Assembly (NCBI GenBank): GCA_012522755.1
Contig: JAAYJV010000107.1
Span: forward strand, 1-44,153
Source: Candidatus Hydrogenedens sp.
GTDB lineage: Bacteria; Hydrogenedentota; Hydrogenedentia; Hydrogenedentales; CAITNO01
Length of the DNA: 44,153 nucleotides
Direction of reading: 5' to 3'
Shown: positions 23,988 to 31,831 of the stretch, in pieces
Position numbering within the stretch: position 1 is the stretch's first letter
Layout of the letters: every line of letters begins with the position of its first letter
Notes under the pieces: generated by a model
Told to the model about the DNA's origin: nothing
Databases searched by the model: none
The model's input: only the letters and a program-made list of their open reading frames with translations
Made by a program: the position numbers and the translations under genes

Positions 23988-24017
23988 TTGACTGAACAGG
24001 CTGGCACTCCTTATCAT
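23988..24017 (+). promoter_or_regulatory. Candidate promoter of pyrFE, with long leader
   Basis: TTGACT, an 18-base spacer and TATCAT match sigma-70 at five of six positions each. The pyrF start is about 260 bp further on. The leader contains the long palindrome described separately and no convincing gene. A 118-codon plus-strand frame from 24016 that runs into pyrF has no ribosome site and reads as chance. Confidence 0.4.
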
Positions 24018-24020
24018 GGT

Positions 24021-24090
24021 ATCGTCCTCCGTTTTGATGTTGGGTTGTTGTTTCTCGATAAAACTATTTTCCAACATCTGCGGAGGACAT
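24021..24090. repeat. Long imperfect palindrome in the pyrF leader
   Basis: GTCCTCCG (24024-24031) pairs with CGGAGGAC (24081-24088), and GATGTTGG (24036-24043) pairs with CCAACATC (24071-24078), with a 4/2 internal loop between and a 27-base terminal loop. AT on each outer side extends the stem past one bulged base. The sixteen pairs are perfect. There is no T run after it, so it is not an intrinsic terminator. Confidence 0.6.
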
Positions 24091-24280
24091 TCAAGTCATC
24101 ACAAATCAAAACCTGATTTGGATAAAAGTGAGGGCAGGTGCTCATTTACAGAAAATTGTACTCTCCTCCCCAACGCTTGTTATGATGTTCTTATACCAGC
24201 TCCGTGGTACCTTCATCACGGAGACTGGTCATTTTCTGACAAGCCATTCACTCTATTAACTTTCATGGAAAATAGCTACA

Positions 24281-24967
24281 ATGACAACAGAACTTATCGT
24301 CGTACTCGACATGGACAGCCGTGCCGAAGCACTTGCGGCCGTAAATGCAAGCGGCCCATGCCAGTGGTTTAAAATCGGAGCACAACTTTTCACCCGACTG
24401 GGGCCTGAGATAGTGAAAGAAGTGCAGGGACTCGGAAAAAAAGTCTTCCTGGACCTGAAATATCACGATATCCCCAATACGGTGGCTCATGCGGCCCGTG
24501 CCGCAGCCGATCTGGGCGCCGGGTTGATCACGATCCATGCCTCCGGTGGATGCGCCATGATAGAAGCAGCCCGAAAGGCCGTGGAAGGTACGGCAACACG
24601 CATTCTGGCCGTCACGGTACTTACAAGCATCAGCCATCAGGTTTTGAATGAAGAGATCGGTTTTTCAGGAACTCCCGAAGAAACGGTCAAACGGCTGGCG
24701 GCCCAGGCGGTCAATGCCGGTGCTCACGGAATTGTCTGCTCACCTCTTGAACTGAATATTACCCGACAGGTACTGGGGCCTGAACCGCTGATTGTCACTC
24801 CGGGGGTGCGTCCAGAGTGGGCTTCCCGTGACGACCAGGCCCGGGTCATGACGCCCCGTGAGGCGGCCCGGGCGGGTGCCTCCATGGTCGTTGTAGGCCG
24901 CCCCATTCTCAAGCACCCTTTCCCGGCTGAAGCCGTATCATTAATTTTAGAGGAACTGAATTCATGA
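24281..24967 (+). CDS. pyrF: Orotidine 5'-phosphate decarboxylase
   Basis: Last step of UMP synthesis. 228 residues, the usual length for the short (group I) bacterial form. Substrate and catalytic residues are D10 in VVLDMDS, K31 in WFKIGAQLF, and the D58-K60-D63 set in VFLDLKYHDIPNTV. The phosphate loop is TPGVRPEW and VVVGRPI. No ribosome site is clear just before the ATG. The stop overlaps the pyrE start as ATGA, so the last two UMP enzymes are translationally coupled. Complete and ordinary. Confidence 0.95.
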   Translation: MTTELIVVLDMDSRAEALAAVNASGPCQWFKIGAQLFTRLGPEIVKEVQGLGKKVFLDLKYHDIPNTVAHAARAAADLGAGLITIHASGGCAMIEAARKAVEGTATRILAVTVLTSISHQVLNEEIGFSGTPEETVKRLAAQAVNAGAHGIVCSPLELNITRQVLGPEPLIVTPGVRPEWASRDDQARVMTPREAARAGASMVVVGRPILKHPFPAEAVSLILEELNS

Positions 24968-25539
24968 ACCCCGAAACCATCATTCGTATTTTCAAAGAAT
25001 CCGGTGCCCTGCTGGAAGGGCATTTCATTTATGCGAGCGGACGTCATGGCCGGCAATTTCTGCAGGCGGCCCGTGTCTTTCAATATCCCGGACACGGAGA
25101 AGCCTTCGGAAAAGCGCTGGCGGCGCCTTATCAGGACAAAGGGATTGATCTCGTTGTCGGTCCCGCCACTGGCGGTATTGTCATCGCTTATGAAACAGCG
25201 CGCCAGTTGCAATGCCGGGCGGCCTATACGGAGAAAGACGGTGCAGAGGGCATGGCACTCAAGAGAGGATTCAAACTCAGCCCCGGCGAAAAAGTCCTCG
25301 TTGTGGAAGATATCGTGACCACCGGCGGTTCAGTACAAAAGACCATTGATCATCTGCGTTCCCGCGGTGCTGAGATTGCCGGTGTTGCAGTACTGATTGA
25401 CCGGAGCAACGGCCTGGCGGCTTTTGATTGCCCCTTCTCCCCTCTTGCTCTTTTGCCTATGGAGAGCTGGCCGGCGGATGAACTGCCCGACGATCTGCTG
25501 GCCCTGGAGCCCATGGATCCTGATGACATCATACTTTGA
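24964..25539 (+). CDS. pyrE: Orotate phosphoribosyltransferase
   Basis: Joins orotate to PRPP to give OMP, the substrate of the PyrF encoded just upstream. 191 residues. The PRPP-binding motif is VLVVEDIVTTGGS (111-123), and the N-terminal SGRHGRQFLQAARVF and DLVVGPATGGIVIAYETAR stretches belong to the family. It starts inside the pyrF stop codon (ATGA). The 5'-nucleotidase gene follows by 39 bp on the same strand. Complete. Confidence 0.95.
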   Translation: MNPETIIRIFKESGALLEGHFIYASGRHGRQFLQAARVFQYPGHGEAFGKALAAPYQDKGIDLVVGPATGGIVIAYETARQLQCRAAYTEKDGAEGMALKRGFKLSPGEKVLVVEDIVTTGGSVQKTIDHLRSRGAEIAGVAVLIDRSNGLAAFDCPFSPLALLPMESWPADELPDDLLALEPMDPDDIIL

Positions 25540-25578
25540 GTTTCTGATTTGATTGACTTTGGAAAGGAATGACCCTTC

Positions 25579-27018
25579 ATGCCGAAATATTTTCTGACCC
25601 TTCTTTTTTTGTTTTCGTTGATCATTTCCATGGCCTCAGCCGATACGGACACGCTGCTGATTTTGCATACCAATGACATCCACGGCCATATCAAAGCGGA
25701 TCCCCACGGCCAGGGCGGAATGCCCTATGTGGCCGCCTGGGTGGCCGGAGTGCGTCAGGAACGGGACGATGTCCTGCTCTTTGATGGCGGTGACGTGATG
25801 CGTAAAGGGGATCTTGTCGCTGAAAAGACACAGCACCGTATCATGTATGAAGCCATGAACAAAATCGGGTATACCGCAGGAGCCATCGGCAACCATGATG
25901 ATTTCCATGGTTTTGATGTTCTTCACGAATGCGCTGACTTATCCGGCATGCACCTTTTGTGTCTCAACCACCTCGATGATGAAGGTCAGCCACGCTTTGA
26001 ACCCTCGGCCATTGTGGAGAAGAAGGGTCTGAAAGTCGGTATTATCGGCCTCACAACCATTTCCGGCGGTGCCTACAAGTCTGTGGACAGCTGTGGCGAG
26101 CAACTCCGTCTGGAAGCGGAGAAACTGGAAAGTGAGGTTGATCTCACTGTTGCCGTCGTGCATATCGGGAGCAAAGAATGTGCCCTCCTCTCCGCACTGG
26201 CTCCTACCGTGGATGTTTTTGTTTCCGGCCATACCCATGAGGCCATTCAGGAAGCCATTGTTGTTCCTGAAACAGGAGCGCTCATTGTGCAGGCGGGTCA
26301 ATATGCCCAGAATGTGGGCGTTCTGGATCTGGTAGTGGATAAGGAAACGAAAAGTGTCAAGAGCTCTCAAAGTCGTCTTGTGCCCATGGAACCAGAAACA
26401 GTGACCCCTGATGCTGAAATGATCGCCTGGATTGCCGCTGAAGAACAGAAATATTGTCCTGATGCGATGGAAGTGGTAGGTGAAACTGATTCGATCATTC
26501 AGATCCCGGATCTTATACGCATTGCGTCGGCTGCTCTGCAATGGAAATCAGGAGCTGATGTGGCCTTTTGCCATAGCTTCGTCATGCGCAGCAACCAGCA
26601 GGCGGGAGAGATTACAGCCAACTCTGTGTTCCAGGCTGCAGGACAGCGCGGTGATGAAGTAGTGTGGACAGAGCTTACGGGGGCGCAGATTCATGCCTAC
26701 ATGGATTGTCTGAGCGGCGAGCGTCGCGGAAAAACAGCCTGGCACGGTTTTGAAGGCAAGATGGAGAAAAATGGCGATGGCAATGTATTGACTCTGGTAA
26801 GTGATCTGGAAGAAGAAAAGATCTACCAGGTGGCCCTTCCCCTGTATCAGTGGGAACAACACATGAAACACTGTGGTGAAGGCGTTGCGCTTCTGGAGTC
26901 CTTGCCCAAAACGATGCCCGTGACGGGATATTCCGTGGCCGATGCCATGACCGAATATCTGAGAGCAATCAGGGAAACGGGCACCTCTGTCGAAAAGCTG
27001 CTTGCTGTTTTGAACTGA
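25579..27018 (+). CDS. Secreted 5'-nucleotidase (UshA-like metallophosphatase)
   Basis: 479 residues with a signal peptide ending in SMASA (about 1-21). The two-metal site shows TNDIHGH (D33, H35), DGGD (D72), GNHD (N105, H106) and GHTHE (about 214-218). The C-terminal 5'-nucleotidase domain (about 300-479) provides nucleotide recognition; EITANSVFQAAGQRGDEVVWTELTGAQIHAYMD lies in it. It would release nucleosides and phosphate outside the cytoplasmic membrane. GGAAAGG lies ten bases before the ATG. Being 39 bp behind pyrE, it may be co-transcribed with UMP synthesis. Substrate range cannot be read from sequence. Confidence 0.88.
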   Translation: MPKYFLTLLFLFSLIISMASADTDTLLILHTNDIHGHIKADPHGQGGMPYVAAWVAGVRQERDDVLLFDGGDVMRKGDLVAEKTQHRIMYEAMNKIGYTAGAIGNHDDFHGFDVLHECADLSGMHLLCLNHLDDEGQPRFEPSAIVEKKGLKVGIIGLTTISGGAYKSVDSCGEQLRLEAEKLESEVDLTVAVVHIGSKECALLSALAPTVDVFVSGHTHEAIQEAIVVPETGALIVQAGQYAQNVGVLDLVVDKETKSVKSSQSRLVPMEPETVTPDAEMIAWIAAEEQKYCPDAMEVVGETDSIIQIPDLIRIASAALQWKSGADVAFCHSFVMRSNQQAGEITANSVFQAAGQRGDEVVWTELTGAQIHAYMDCLSGERRGKTAWHGFEGKMEKNGDGNVLTLVSDLEEEKIYQVALPLYQWEQHMKHCGEGVALLESLPKTMPVTGYSVADAMTEYLRAIRETGTSVEKLLAVLN

Positions 27019-27032
27019 TTTCCGGAAGGGCG

Positions 27033-28325
27033 TCAGTCCAAGCCGGCCGCCTCCAGCATCTCTTGCAGACTCAAAAAACATTCCCGTGTTTTTTCGGGAC
27101 TCGGTGAGCGCAGGCGTTCGGCTTTGTCAATACGTTGCCAGGCCTCAAGATCGATCACCCTTTCAGGCAGTGGTGGAAGCCCTGTGTTCTGAAGCTGAAG
27201 CAGGGCCCTGTCATCTATAATGGATTGCACTGTTTCCCGGCAATCGGGTTTGTTGCGTCCAATGACACCGACACCGCTGCGCTTGGCCCATCCGGCTGTA
27301 TAGAGTCCGGGAACAATCTCGCCGTGCTGTGTCACTCTCCCCTCCTGATGAGGGATGATCCCCCGCTCACTGTCGAGAACCAAACCCTCGATGGGAGTGG
27401 CCGTCTGTCCGATGGCTGTGATTACCAGACTGGTACTAATGACGGAGGCCTCTCCCCCGCTTTCCAGTTCCACGGCTGCTATTTTTTCCAGCCCGATGAA
27501 GGCCGTGGCTCGGCTATGGAAATGAAGATGAGCCCGTCTGGCTTCTTGTACAGGGCGGATCTCTTTGTAGAGAGCCAGCTGTTCTTTTTCTTCCTCTGTT
27601 ACCGCTGTGAGCTTCTCCAGACATCCGGCGGGATGCAATACAATCTCCAAATCAGGAAGACGACACAGTTCCTCCAATTCATCCAGTGAAAAGCGAACAT
27701 CCAGGGGACCTCGCCTGGCGATGAGATGAATGTCTTTCAATTGGCTGTTTCTCAGTGCATACTGGACAGCTTCAGGTATTTCCGTTTTCTGCAGGAGCTC
27801 TGGAGACAAAGAGAGTATACGGAGGGCGTCCAGAGCGGCATTACCGGCTCCGATAATGACAGCATTGGCCTGATTCAGATCAGGTGCCAGAGAAACCGCA
27901 TCGAGCCTGCCATTGTACCAGCCGGCAAATTTGTTGATGGAGCACAATCCTTCCTTCCCTTCCCCCGGAATCTGAAGACGCCGTGGCTGGTCAGCGCCGG
28001 TAGTGAGAATAACGGCGTGATAATGCCGGCGCAGCATCTCAAGAGAGAGATCTGCGCCAATAGATACATTGCCGAAGAATTTAAAATCAGGTCGGGTCGC
28101 TGTCCGATCGAAAGCCGCTGTTACAGCGCGGATACGCTGACGATCCGGAGCGATTGCATGGCGCACGGAACCATAGGGCACGGGCCAGCGCTCAAACATA
28201 TGGACCTGACAGGGCTGTGCCAGCCGCAAGAGATAGTCGGCACAAAAGAACCCGGCCGGCCCACTGCCCACAATGGCAATTTGCAGCATTGGCATCGGGG
28301 TGCCTGCATTTGTTTTCTTTGACAT
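27033..28325 (-). CDS. Adrenodoxin-reductase-type ferredoxin-NADP reductase (FprA-like)
   Basis: A 430-residue flavoprotein. The FAD motif is IAIVGSGPAGFFCADYLLR, followed by the family signature PVPYGSVRHAIAPDRQRIRAV. The NADPH motif is AVIIGAGNAALDALRIL. LDVRFSLDELEEL and ITAIGQTATPIEG, then YTAGWAKRSGVGVIGRNKPD, all match this reductase class. It passes electrons between NADPH and a ferredoxin; no ferredoxin gene is near. The start may be 28325 or one of two ATGs at 28295 and 28289, since none has a strong ribosome site. It converges on the 5'-nucleotidase, with 14 bp between stops. A perfect palindrome lies just upstream. Confidence 0.87.
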   Translation of the reverse strand: MSKKTNAGTPMPMLQIAIVGSGPAGFFCADYLLRLAQPCQVHMFERWPVPYGSVRHAIAPDRQRIRAVTAAFDRTATRPDFKFFGNVSIGADLSLEMLRRHYHAVILTTGADQPRRLQIPGEGKEGLCSINKFAGWYNGRLDAVSLAPDLNQANAVIIGAGNAALDALRILSLSPELLQKTEIPEAVQYALRNSQLKDIHLIARRGPLDVRFSLDELEELCRLPDLEIVLHPAGCLEKLTAVTEEEKEQLALYKEIRPVQEARRAHLHFHSRATAFIGLEKIAAVELESGGEASVISTSLVITAIGQTATPIEGLVLDSERGIIPHQEGRVTQHGEIVPGLYTAGWAKRSGVGVIGRNKPDCRETVQSIIDDRALLQLQNTGLPPLPERVIDLEAWQRIDKAERLRSPSPEKTRECFLSLQEMLEAAGLD

Positions 28326-28341
28326 AAAAGGTAGGACTCAA

Positions 28342-28358
28342 GGTATAGGAGATATACC
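28342..28358. promoter_or_regulatory. Palindrome GGTATA-N5-TATACC, candidate operator
   Basis: A perfect 6-bp inverted repeat with a five-base centre, 17-33 bp before the reductase start codon in a 53-bp intergenic gap. Spacing and size suit a dimeric regulator; it could also form a small hairpin at the ribosome site. Confidence 0.35.
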
Positions 28359-28378
28359 GGATCGGGGCACTGCGCATA

Positions 28379-28780
28379 TCACAGAGGCGGTTTTCTAAGA
28401 AAGCGGAGGATAAAGCCGACTGTTGTCAGAATGAATCCGATAACCACACAGGCCACACCACCGAAATAAGCACCCACAGCCCATTGACTTTTGCCGATAA
28501 GAGCATACACAACCACAAAGAACAGGCCGATCATGGCCAGATAAAGCCCTGTAACAGTAATGTCCGTCTTGGGCGTCTGAATGGAGGGGGCCGGGATCTC
28601 TTCCAGCAGCTCGCTCAATTCTTCGTAGGAAATGGAAAATCCCGGCTTCTTTTCCGCCCATTCCAAAAGCAACATCCGCAGACGATGATGCAGCCAGGCC
28701 CGCGCCATCTCACGCAGGGTCAGATAGACCAGTGTGGCCACAGCCGCTACAAGCGGAATTGCAAGAAGGTAAATGCGCAT
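28379..28780 (-). CDS. Unknown membrane protein, three helices
   Basis: 133 residues from the ATG at 28780, which I prefer to an earlier one because it places the first helix at the N-terminus (MRIYLLAIPLVAAVATLVYL). A cytoplasmic stretch of about 55 residues follows (MARAWLHHRLRMLLLEWAEKKPGFSISYEELSELLEE), then two helices (ITVTGLYLAMIGLFFVVVYALIG and WAVGAYFGGVACVVIGFILTTVGFILRFL). No family is recognised. It lies 53 bp before the reductase gene on the same strand. Confidence 0.6.
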   Translation of the reverse strand: MRIYLLAIPLVAAVATLVYLTLREMARAWLHHRLRMLLLEWAEKKPGFSISYEELSELLEEIPAPSIQTPKTDITVTGLYLAMIGLFFVVVYALIGKSQWAVGAYFGGVACVVIGFILTTVGFILRFLRKPPL

Positions 28781-28806
28781 GCCTTGAACAGCCTTCTCCG
28801 GGATAA

Positions 28807-28838
28807 GGTGACCGGGCGCGGTAATTCGCCCGGTCACC
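28807..28838 (-). terminator. Perfect 12-bp hairpin after the sugar isomerase gene
   Basis: GGTGACCGGGCG and CGCCCGGTCACC, separated by eight bases, form a G+C-rich stem 28 bp past the stop of the isomerase gene. It is followed on the minus strand by TTAT only, so it is a weak intrinsic terminator or a 3'-end stabiliser. Confidence 0.55.
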
Positions 28839-28865
28839 CGAAGATAACAAGAGAATGTTCCGGAC

Positions 28866-29828
28866 TTATGCCCAGGTCATGGCTGTGGGAGCTTCGAAGA
28901 TAATGCTCTGTTTCAGGAAATGAACCGCTTTGCTCAGTCCTTCCCAGTTGGACATGAGGCTGTCTTCATGCTCGATGCTGATGGGACCGTCATAGCCCAC
29001 CATGCGCAGGGTGGAGAAGAAATCATTCCACCATTTCATGTCATGGCCATAACCGCAGGTGCGGAAAATCCAAGAACGGTTGATTTCATCGTCATAGGGT
29101 TTGTAGTCATTGACCCCGTTGATCTTCGCATTCGCATCATGGACGATGGAGTCTTTGGCGTGAACGTGATAAATGCAGTCGCCCAGTGCTTTCACGCATT
29201 CCACAGGCTCCATGCCCTGCCAGAAGAGATGGCTGGGATCAAAGTTCGCGCCGATATTGTCGCCACATTCACGACGGACGCGCAGCATGGTATCCGTGTT
29301 ATACACGACGAAGCCCGGATGCAGTTCAAAGCCGAATTTCAGACCGGCATTACCCAGCTCTGTATTCATCTTGGACCAATAGGGCAGCACCACTTCGTTC
29401 CACTGCCAATCCAGAATTTCCAGATAATCAGGCGGCCAGGCACAGGTAACCCAGTTGGGACGTTTGTCGCCGGGGCCGGATCCGGGGCAGCCCGAGAAAC
29501 CGTTGATGACTTTTACACCCAGAAGGTTTGCCAGTTTGATGGTCTCCATGGTGACTTCATGGTTGGCTTTGGCATAGTCTTCATCGGGATGGATGGGGTT
29601 GCCGTGGCAGCTCAGCGCACTGATTTCAAGACCTTCGCCAGCCAGCATGGCAAGCAGCTCGTCACGTTTGGGCTTGGATTCAAGCAGCTCCTTGCGAGGG
29701 CAGTGAGGATCACCGGGATAGTTGCCCGTGCCCAGTTCCACTGTCTGCAGTTCGAGAGGACGAATAAGCTCCAATACCTCTTTAAGCGGTTTGTCGCTGA
29801 ATAAAGCAGTTAACACACCGAGTTTCAT
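28866..29828 (-). CDS. Sugar phosphate isomerase/epimerase (xylose-isomerase-like TIM barrel)
   Basis: 320 residues of the AP-endonuclease-2/xylose-isomerase-like barrel family. Metal ligands and barrel motifs can be seen at the strand ends: ALSCHGNPIHPD, GFELHPGFVVY, NFDPSHLFWQG, YHVHAKD and ISIEHEDSLM. The reaction is usually keto-sugar or inositol-derivative isomerisation or epimerisation. AAAGGAG precedes the ATG by six to seven bases. It is 59 bp behind the dehydrogenase on the same strand; such pairs are typical of carbohydrate catabolism in PVC-type bacteria. The substrate is not known. Confidence 0.85.
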   Translation of the reverse strand: MKLGVLTALFSDKPLKEVLELIRPLELQTVELGTGNYPGDPHCPRKELLESKPKRDELLAMLAGEGLEISALSCHGNPIHPDEDYAKANHEVTMETIKLANLLGVKVINGFSGCPGSGPGDKRPNWVTCAWPPDYLEILDWQWNEVVLPYWSKMNTELGNAGLKFGFELHPGFVVYNTDTMLRVRRECGDNIGANFDPSHLFWQGMEPVECVKALGDCIYHVHAKDSIVHDANAKINGVNDYKPYDDEINRSWIFRTCGYGHDMKWWNDFFSTLRMVGYDGPISIEHEDSLMSNWEGLSKAVHFLKQSIIFEAPTAMTWA

Positions 29829-29887
29829 GGAAAATCTCCTTTACGGTTAATGCACCCCGCTGATGAGATGCGATCAGGGTTGATGGT

Positions 29888-31051
29888 TCAAACTTTTTCC
29901 CACTTCCGCGTGCCGGCGGCTTTCTCAACCGCTTCCAGCACAGCCTGACAATTCACGGCATCCTGGAAGGTCGGGTAATTGACTTTCTTTCTGCGCAGGC
30001 CGCAGAGGAATTCATAAATCTCATGGACGAAGAGATGCTCATAGCCGATGATGTGTCCCGGAGGCCACCAGGAATTCACATAGGGGTGTCCGCCGTCACA
30101 GGCAAGCACTTTGCGGAAGCCCTGCAAGGTATCAGGATCGGCCCGGTTGAAATACTGGAATTCATTCATGTCTTCCTGATTCCAGATGAGCGAGCCTTTG
30201 CTGCCATAGACTTCGATGCAGTTGTAGTTGCGACGGCCGGGAGCAAAACGTGTGACTTCAAAAGATGCCAGTGTATTCTGGCCTTTGATATGACCGATGA
30301 AAATAGCGGCGTCGTCCACGTCAACGGTGTCATATTTCTTTGTCTTCTTGCTTCCCTTCGCTTCCCAGGCGCCTACGTCGGAATCGGCAACCACGCGTTT
30401 TTTAATGAAGGTTTCCATGGCACTGGTGACTTCACTGACCTGTCCCACCAGAAAATGGCAGAGGTCGGTGATATGTGCGCCAATGTCACCCAGAGCGCCG
30501 GAACCTGTATGTTTTTTCTTGAGACGCCATACCATGGGGAAATCCGGATCCACGATCCAGTCCTGCTGATAGGCGGCACGGAAATGATAGATCTCTCCCA
30601 AAGCACCGGAAGCGATCATTTTTTTCATGGACTGGACAGCAGGAGCAAAACGATAGGAGAAGCCGCACATGTGCTTCACGCCGGCCTTTTCAGCCGCTTT
30701 CAACATATCCTTCGCCTCTTTGAGTGTATTCGCCAGCGGCTTTTCACAAACAATATGTTTGCCTGCTTTGGCGGCCTCAATGGCAATAACGGGGTGCAGA
30801 AAATTGGGTGTGCAAATGTCGATGATATCGATATCAGGGCGATTCACCACTTCTTTCCAATCCAGAGAAGTCTCTTCCCAACCCCAGCGTTCCGCTGTTT
30901 CCAGTTCTTCAGGAAATTTGCCGCACATGACTTTCATGACTGGCTTCACAGGAGCATCAAAAAACATGTCCACTTTACGCCAGGCGTTACTGTGCGCTTT
31001 TCCCATGAAACTGGCGCCGATCATTGCCACATTTACTGTCTTTTTGGCCAT
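29888..31051 (-). CDS. Gfo/Idh/MocA-family dehydrogenase
   Basis: 387 residues. An N-terminal Rossmann fold (VNVAMIGASFMGKAHSNAW) is followed by the family signature CEKPLA (E103-K104-P105) and, in the C-terminal beta domain, GSGALGDIGAHITDLCHFLVG, which has the catalytic aspartate and histidine. It would oxidise or reduce a sugar or inositol with NAD(P). The GATG start at 31051 has GGAGGG eight bases upstream; the longer reading to 31102 lacks one. It leads the pair with the isomerase, and long branched leader structure lies upstream. Substrate unknown. Confidence 0.9.
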   Translation of the reverse strand: MAKKTVNVAMIGASFMGKAHSNAWRKVDMFFDAPVKPVMKVMCGKFPEELETAERWGWEETSLDWKEVVNRPDIDIIDICTPNFLHPVIAIEAAKAGKHIVCEKPLANTLKEAKDMLKAAEKAGVKHMCGFSYRFAPAVQSMKKMIASGALGEIYHFRAAYQQDWIVDPDFPMVWRLKKKHTGSGALGDIGAHITDLCHFLVGQVSEVTSAMETFIKKRVVADSDVGAWEAKGSKKTKKYDTVDVDDAAIFIGHIKGQNTLASFEVTRFAPGRRNYNCIEVYGSKGSLIWNQEDMNEFQYFNRADPDTLQGFRKVLACDGGHPYVNSWWPPGHIIGYEHLFVHEIYEFLCGLRRKKVNYPTFQDAVNCQAVLEAVEKAAGTRKWEKV

Positions 31052-31164
31052 CGCTATTCCCTCCGAAGAAGTTGTAACAGTGCTTTCATACCGGTATCTC
31101 ACACGACACCGGCAAACATTTAAAGGGGGTGTTGCCCGGGATTTCCTCCACGGGCATCTATAAA

Positions 31165-31193
31165 AGAGTACCTGTTTATCCGTCTTAATTCAA
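31165..31193 (-). promoter_or_regulatory. Candidate promoter of the dehydrogenase-isomerase pair
   Basis: TTGAAT, 17 bases and TACTCT on the minus strand. The 114-base leader to the ATG holds two small hairpins: TGCCCG/CGGGCA and CCGGT/ACCGG. The -10 is identical to the one proposed for the SCP2 operon. The rest of the 348-bp divergent gap, up to YjbQ, shows nothing else I can name. Confidence 0.35.
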
Positions 31194-31399
31194 CTTGAAG
31201 CATGGCAACGCACTTTTTCTCACCCATCCGCAGGATTTATCAGGGTTGAAGCAGCGCTTCTCGGGACTCAAAATTGCCTTTCCTTTCTTCTCAGTGAATC
31301 AATTTGCGAAGAGATAATGTGATACACTCCGGAGAACAGCTCAGTCGAAGTTGATCCGTACCTGAATGAAAGACTCAAGATGCAACAAAGGGAATCAGC

Positions 31400-31813
31400 A
31401 TGAAATTTGAAACAGAATATCTGGTCTTCCAGACAAAAAAGCAACGTGAATACATCAACATCACTTCCGAAGTTGAAGCCGTCCTGCGACGCAGCGGTAT
31501 TCAGGAAGGGATGATTCTTGTGTCGGCCATGCACATTACGGCCGGTGTCTATGTGAATGATGCGGAATCAGGGCTCATTGCCGACATTGATGAGTGGCTT
31601 GAACATCTGGCTCCCTTCAAAGCGGATTACCGTCATCATCGCACGGGCGAAACCAATGGTGACGCCCACTTGAAAAGTCTTCTGGTTCATCATGAAGTGA
31701 TTGTGCCGGTTACGAAGGGCCAGCTTGATCTGGGGCCATGGCAGCAGATTTATTATGCGGAATTTGACGGGAAACGTCCCAAGCGGCTCATCATCAAGGC
31801 CATGGGTGAATAA
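31400..31813 (+). CDS. YjbQ-family protein (UPF0047)
   Basis: 137 residues, full length for the family, with its near-universal stretches: [41 protein letters not shown], and [16 protein letters not shown]. Members are cytoplasmic trimers; some have been reported to have weak thiamine-phosphate synthase activity, but the physiological role is open. AAAGGGA lies eight bases before the ATG. It is divergent from the dehydrogenase and convergent with the recombinase gene, 18 bp from its stop. Confidence 0.93.
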   Translation: MKFETEYLVFQTKKQREYINITSEVEAVLRRSGIQEGMILVSAMHITAGVYVNDAESGLIADIDEWLEHLAPFKADYRHHRTGETNGDAHLKSLLVHHEVIVPVTKGQLDLGPWQQIYYAEFDGKRPKRLIIKAMGE

Positions 31814-31831
31814 GGACTTCACAGAATAAAA

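Noticed and set aside
24016-24372. A 118-codon plus-strand frame running into pyrF
   Set aside because: Overlaps pyrF in another frame, crosses the long palindrome and has no ribosome site.
30023-31123. A 366-codon plus-strand frame opposite the Gfo/Idh gene
   Set aside because: Shadow frame; the minus strand has the Rossmann and EKP motifs with a strong ribosome site.
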